Shown: positions 6,426 to 6,726 of the stretch, piece by piece
Layout: each line of letters begins with the position of its first letter
Numbering within the stretch: the stretch's first letter is position 1
Notes under the pieces: model-generated
What the model was told of the DNA's origin: nothing
Databases searched by the model: none
Seen by the model: only the letters and a program-made list of their open reading frames with translations
Position numbers and translations under genes: made by a program
Source of the DNA: an uncultured Alphaproteobacteria bacterium
GTDB lineage: Bacteria > Pseudomonadota > Alphaproteobacteria > RF32 > CAG-239
Assembly (NCBI GenBank): GCA_949542085.1
Contig: CATGXW010000042.1
Coordinates: 1-6,726 of the forward strand
Direction: 5' to 3'
DNA length: 6,726 bases

Positions 6426-6726
6426 ATGTCCAGTTCAGATATCCATAACACCGACAAGGTTCACATTGAAAGCGTTACCAAAAGAGACGGAACATTGGCC
6501 CCTTTTGATAGCGATAAAATTTTTAATGCCATTAATAAAGCCGGTTCCACAACCGGTGAGTTTGGTGAAGAAGAAACCTCATTGCTGACAGCGCAGGTTA
6601 TGAAAGTTTTGAAGCATAAATATGCTGAAAGTTTGCCTTCTATCGAAAATATTCAGGATATCGTTGAGCAGGTTCTCATCTCTTCTAACTATTTTGCCAC
6701 CGCCAAGGCCTATATTTTGTATCGTG
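6426..6726 (+). CDS. nrdD: Ribonucleotide reductase, N-terminal ATP-cone (partial), probably class III NrdD
   Basis: The first 100 residues of a gene that runs off the right edge. They form an almost complete ATP-cone, the allosteric domain that senses ATP/dATP in ribonucleotide reductases: VTKRDGTLAPFDSDKI (17-32) gives the nucleotide-binding KRDG segment, and PSIENIQDIVEQVLI (71-85) with TAKAYILYR (92-100) closes it. Ribonucleotide reductases make deoxyribonucleotides for DNA synthesis. The TAKAYILYR ending is common in anaerobic class III NrdD, but B12-dependent class II enzymes and NrdR itself also carry this domain, so the class is not proven by the visible part. An NrdR gene is unlikely because that protein has a zinc ribbon before its cone and none is seen. 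AAGGAA at 6408-6413 is 12 bases from the ATG, rather far. Paired NrdR boxes upstream support the assignment. Confidence 0.82.
   Translation, partial: MSSSDIHNTDKVHIESVTKRDGTLAPFDSDKIFNAINKAGSTTGEFGEEETSLLTAQVMKVLKHKYAESLPSIENIQDIVEQVLISSNYFATAKAYILYR

Noticed and set aside
6221..6457. Minus-strand 78-codon open frame over the same region
   Set aside because: It overlaps the start of the ribonucleotide reductase gene and the NrdR promoter in antisense, and no supporting signals are seen.
1..6726. CRISPR arrays, tRNA or rRNA genes, insertion-sequence ends
   Set aside because: I see no regularly spaced repeats, no tRNA-like cloverleaf, no rRNA-like sequence and no transposase reading frame in the window.

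Overview
The window looks like chromosomal DNA of a Gram-negative bacterium of moderate to low GC (judged by eye, not computed). VirB8-like inner-membrane proteins, a lipid-anchored TolC-family protein and an NrdR-controlled ribonucleotide reductase all fit this. An alphaproteobacterium, possibly a host-associated or anaerobic lineage, is my best guess. That guess rests on general resemblance of the proteins, not on a marker gene.

Layout, left to right. (1) Positions 1-2353, plus strand: a tightly packed run made of the last 37 codons of an unidentified gene, a small single-span membrane protein (115-576), and a cytosolic M3-family oligoendopeptidase F (536-2353). The first two genes share one base and the next two overlap by 41 bases, so they are very likely co-transcribed. 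(2) A perfect 14-bp hairpin with flanking A and T tracts (2352-2387) acts as a shared terminator for convergent genes. (3) 2298-3976, minus strand: two tandem paralogues of the VirB8 family, each with a short cytoplasmic N-terminus, one membrane span and a periplasmic domain carrying the NPFGF motif. The downstream copy (2298-3182) has no stop before the terminator. Its frame runs through the hairpin and into the peptidase gene, and one extra A in a homopolymer would restore a stop exactly at the terminator edge. (4) A 129-base AT-rich divergent promoter region (3977-4105). (5) 4106-6004, plus strand: an unusual TolC-family lipoprotein with an added C-terminal Ig/cadherin-like domain, followed by a good terminator. 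(6) 6061-6425: a gene-free stretch holding a REP-like hairpin, an unexplained middle part, and two NrdR boxes 31 bp apart. (7) From 6426 to the edge: the ATP-cone domain of a ribonucleotide reductase, most likely anaerobic NrdD.

The most interesting part is the divergent locus 2298-6004. It holds two VirB8-like proteins but no other type IV secretion gene in view, set head to head with a TolC-like outer-membrane lipoprotein that appears to lack its second beta-hairpin and carries an Ig-like tail. Whether these form a common envelope-spanning machine is inference. The shared control region is what the sequence shows.
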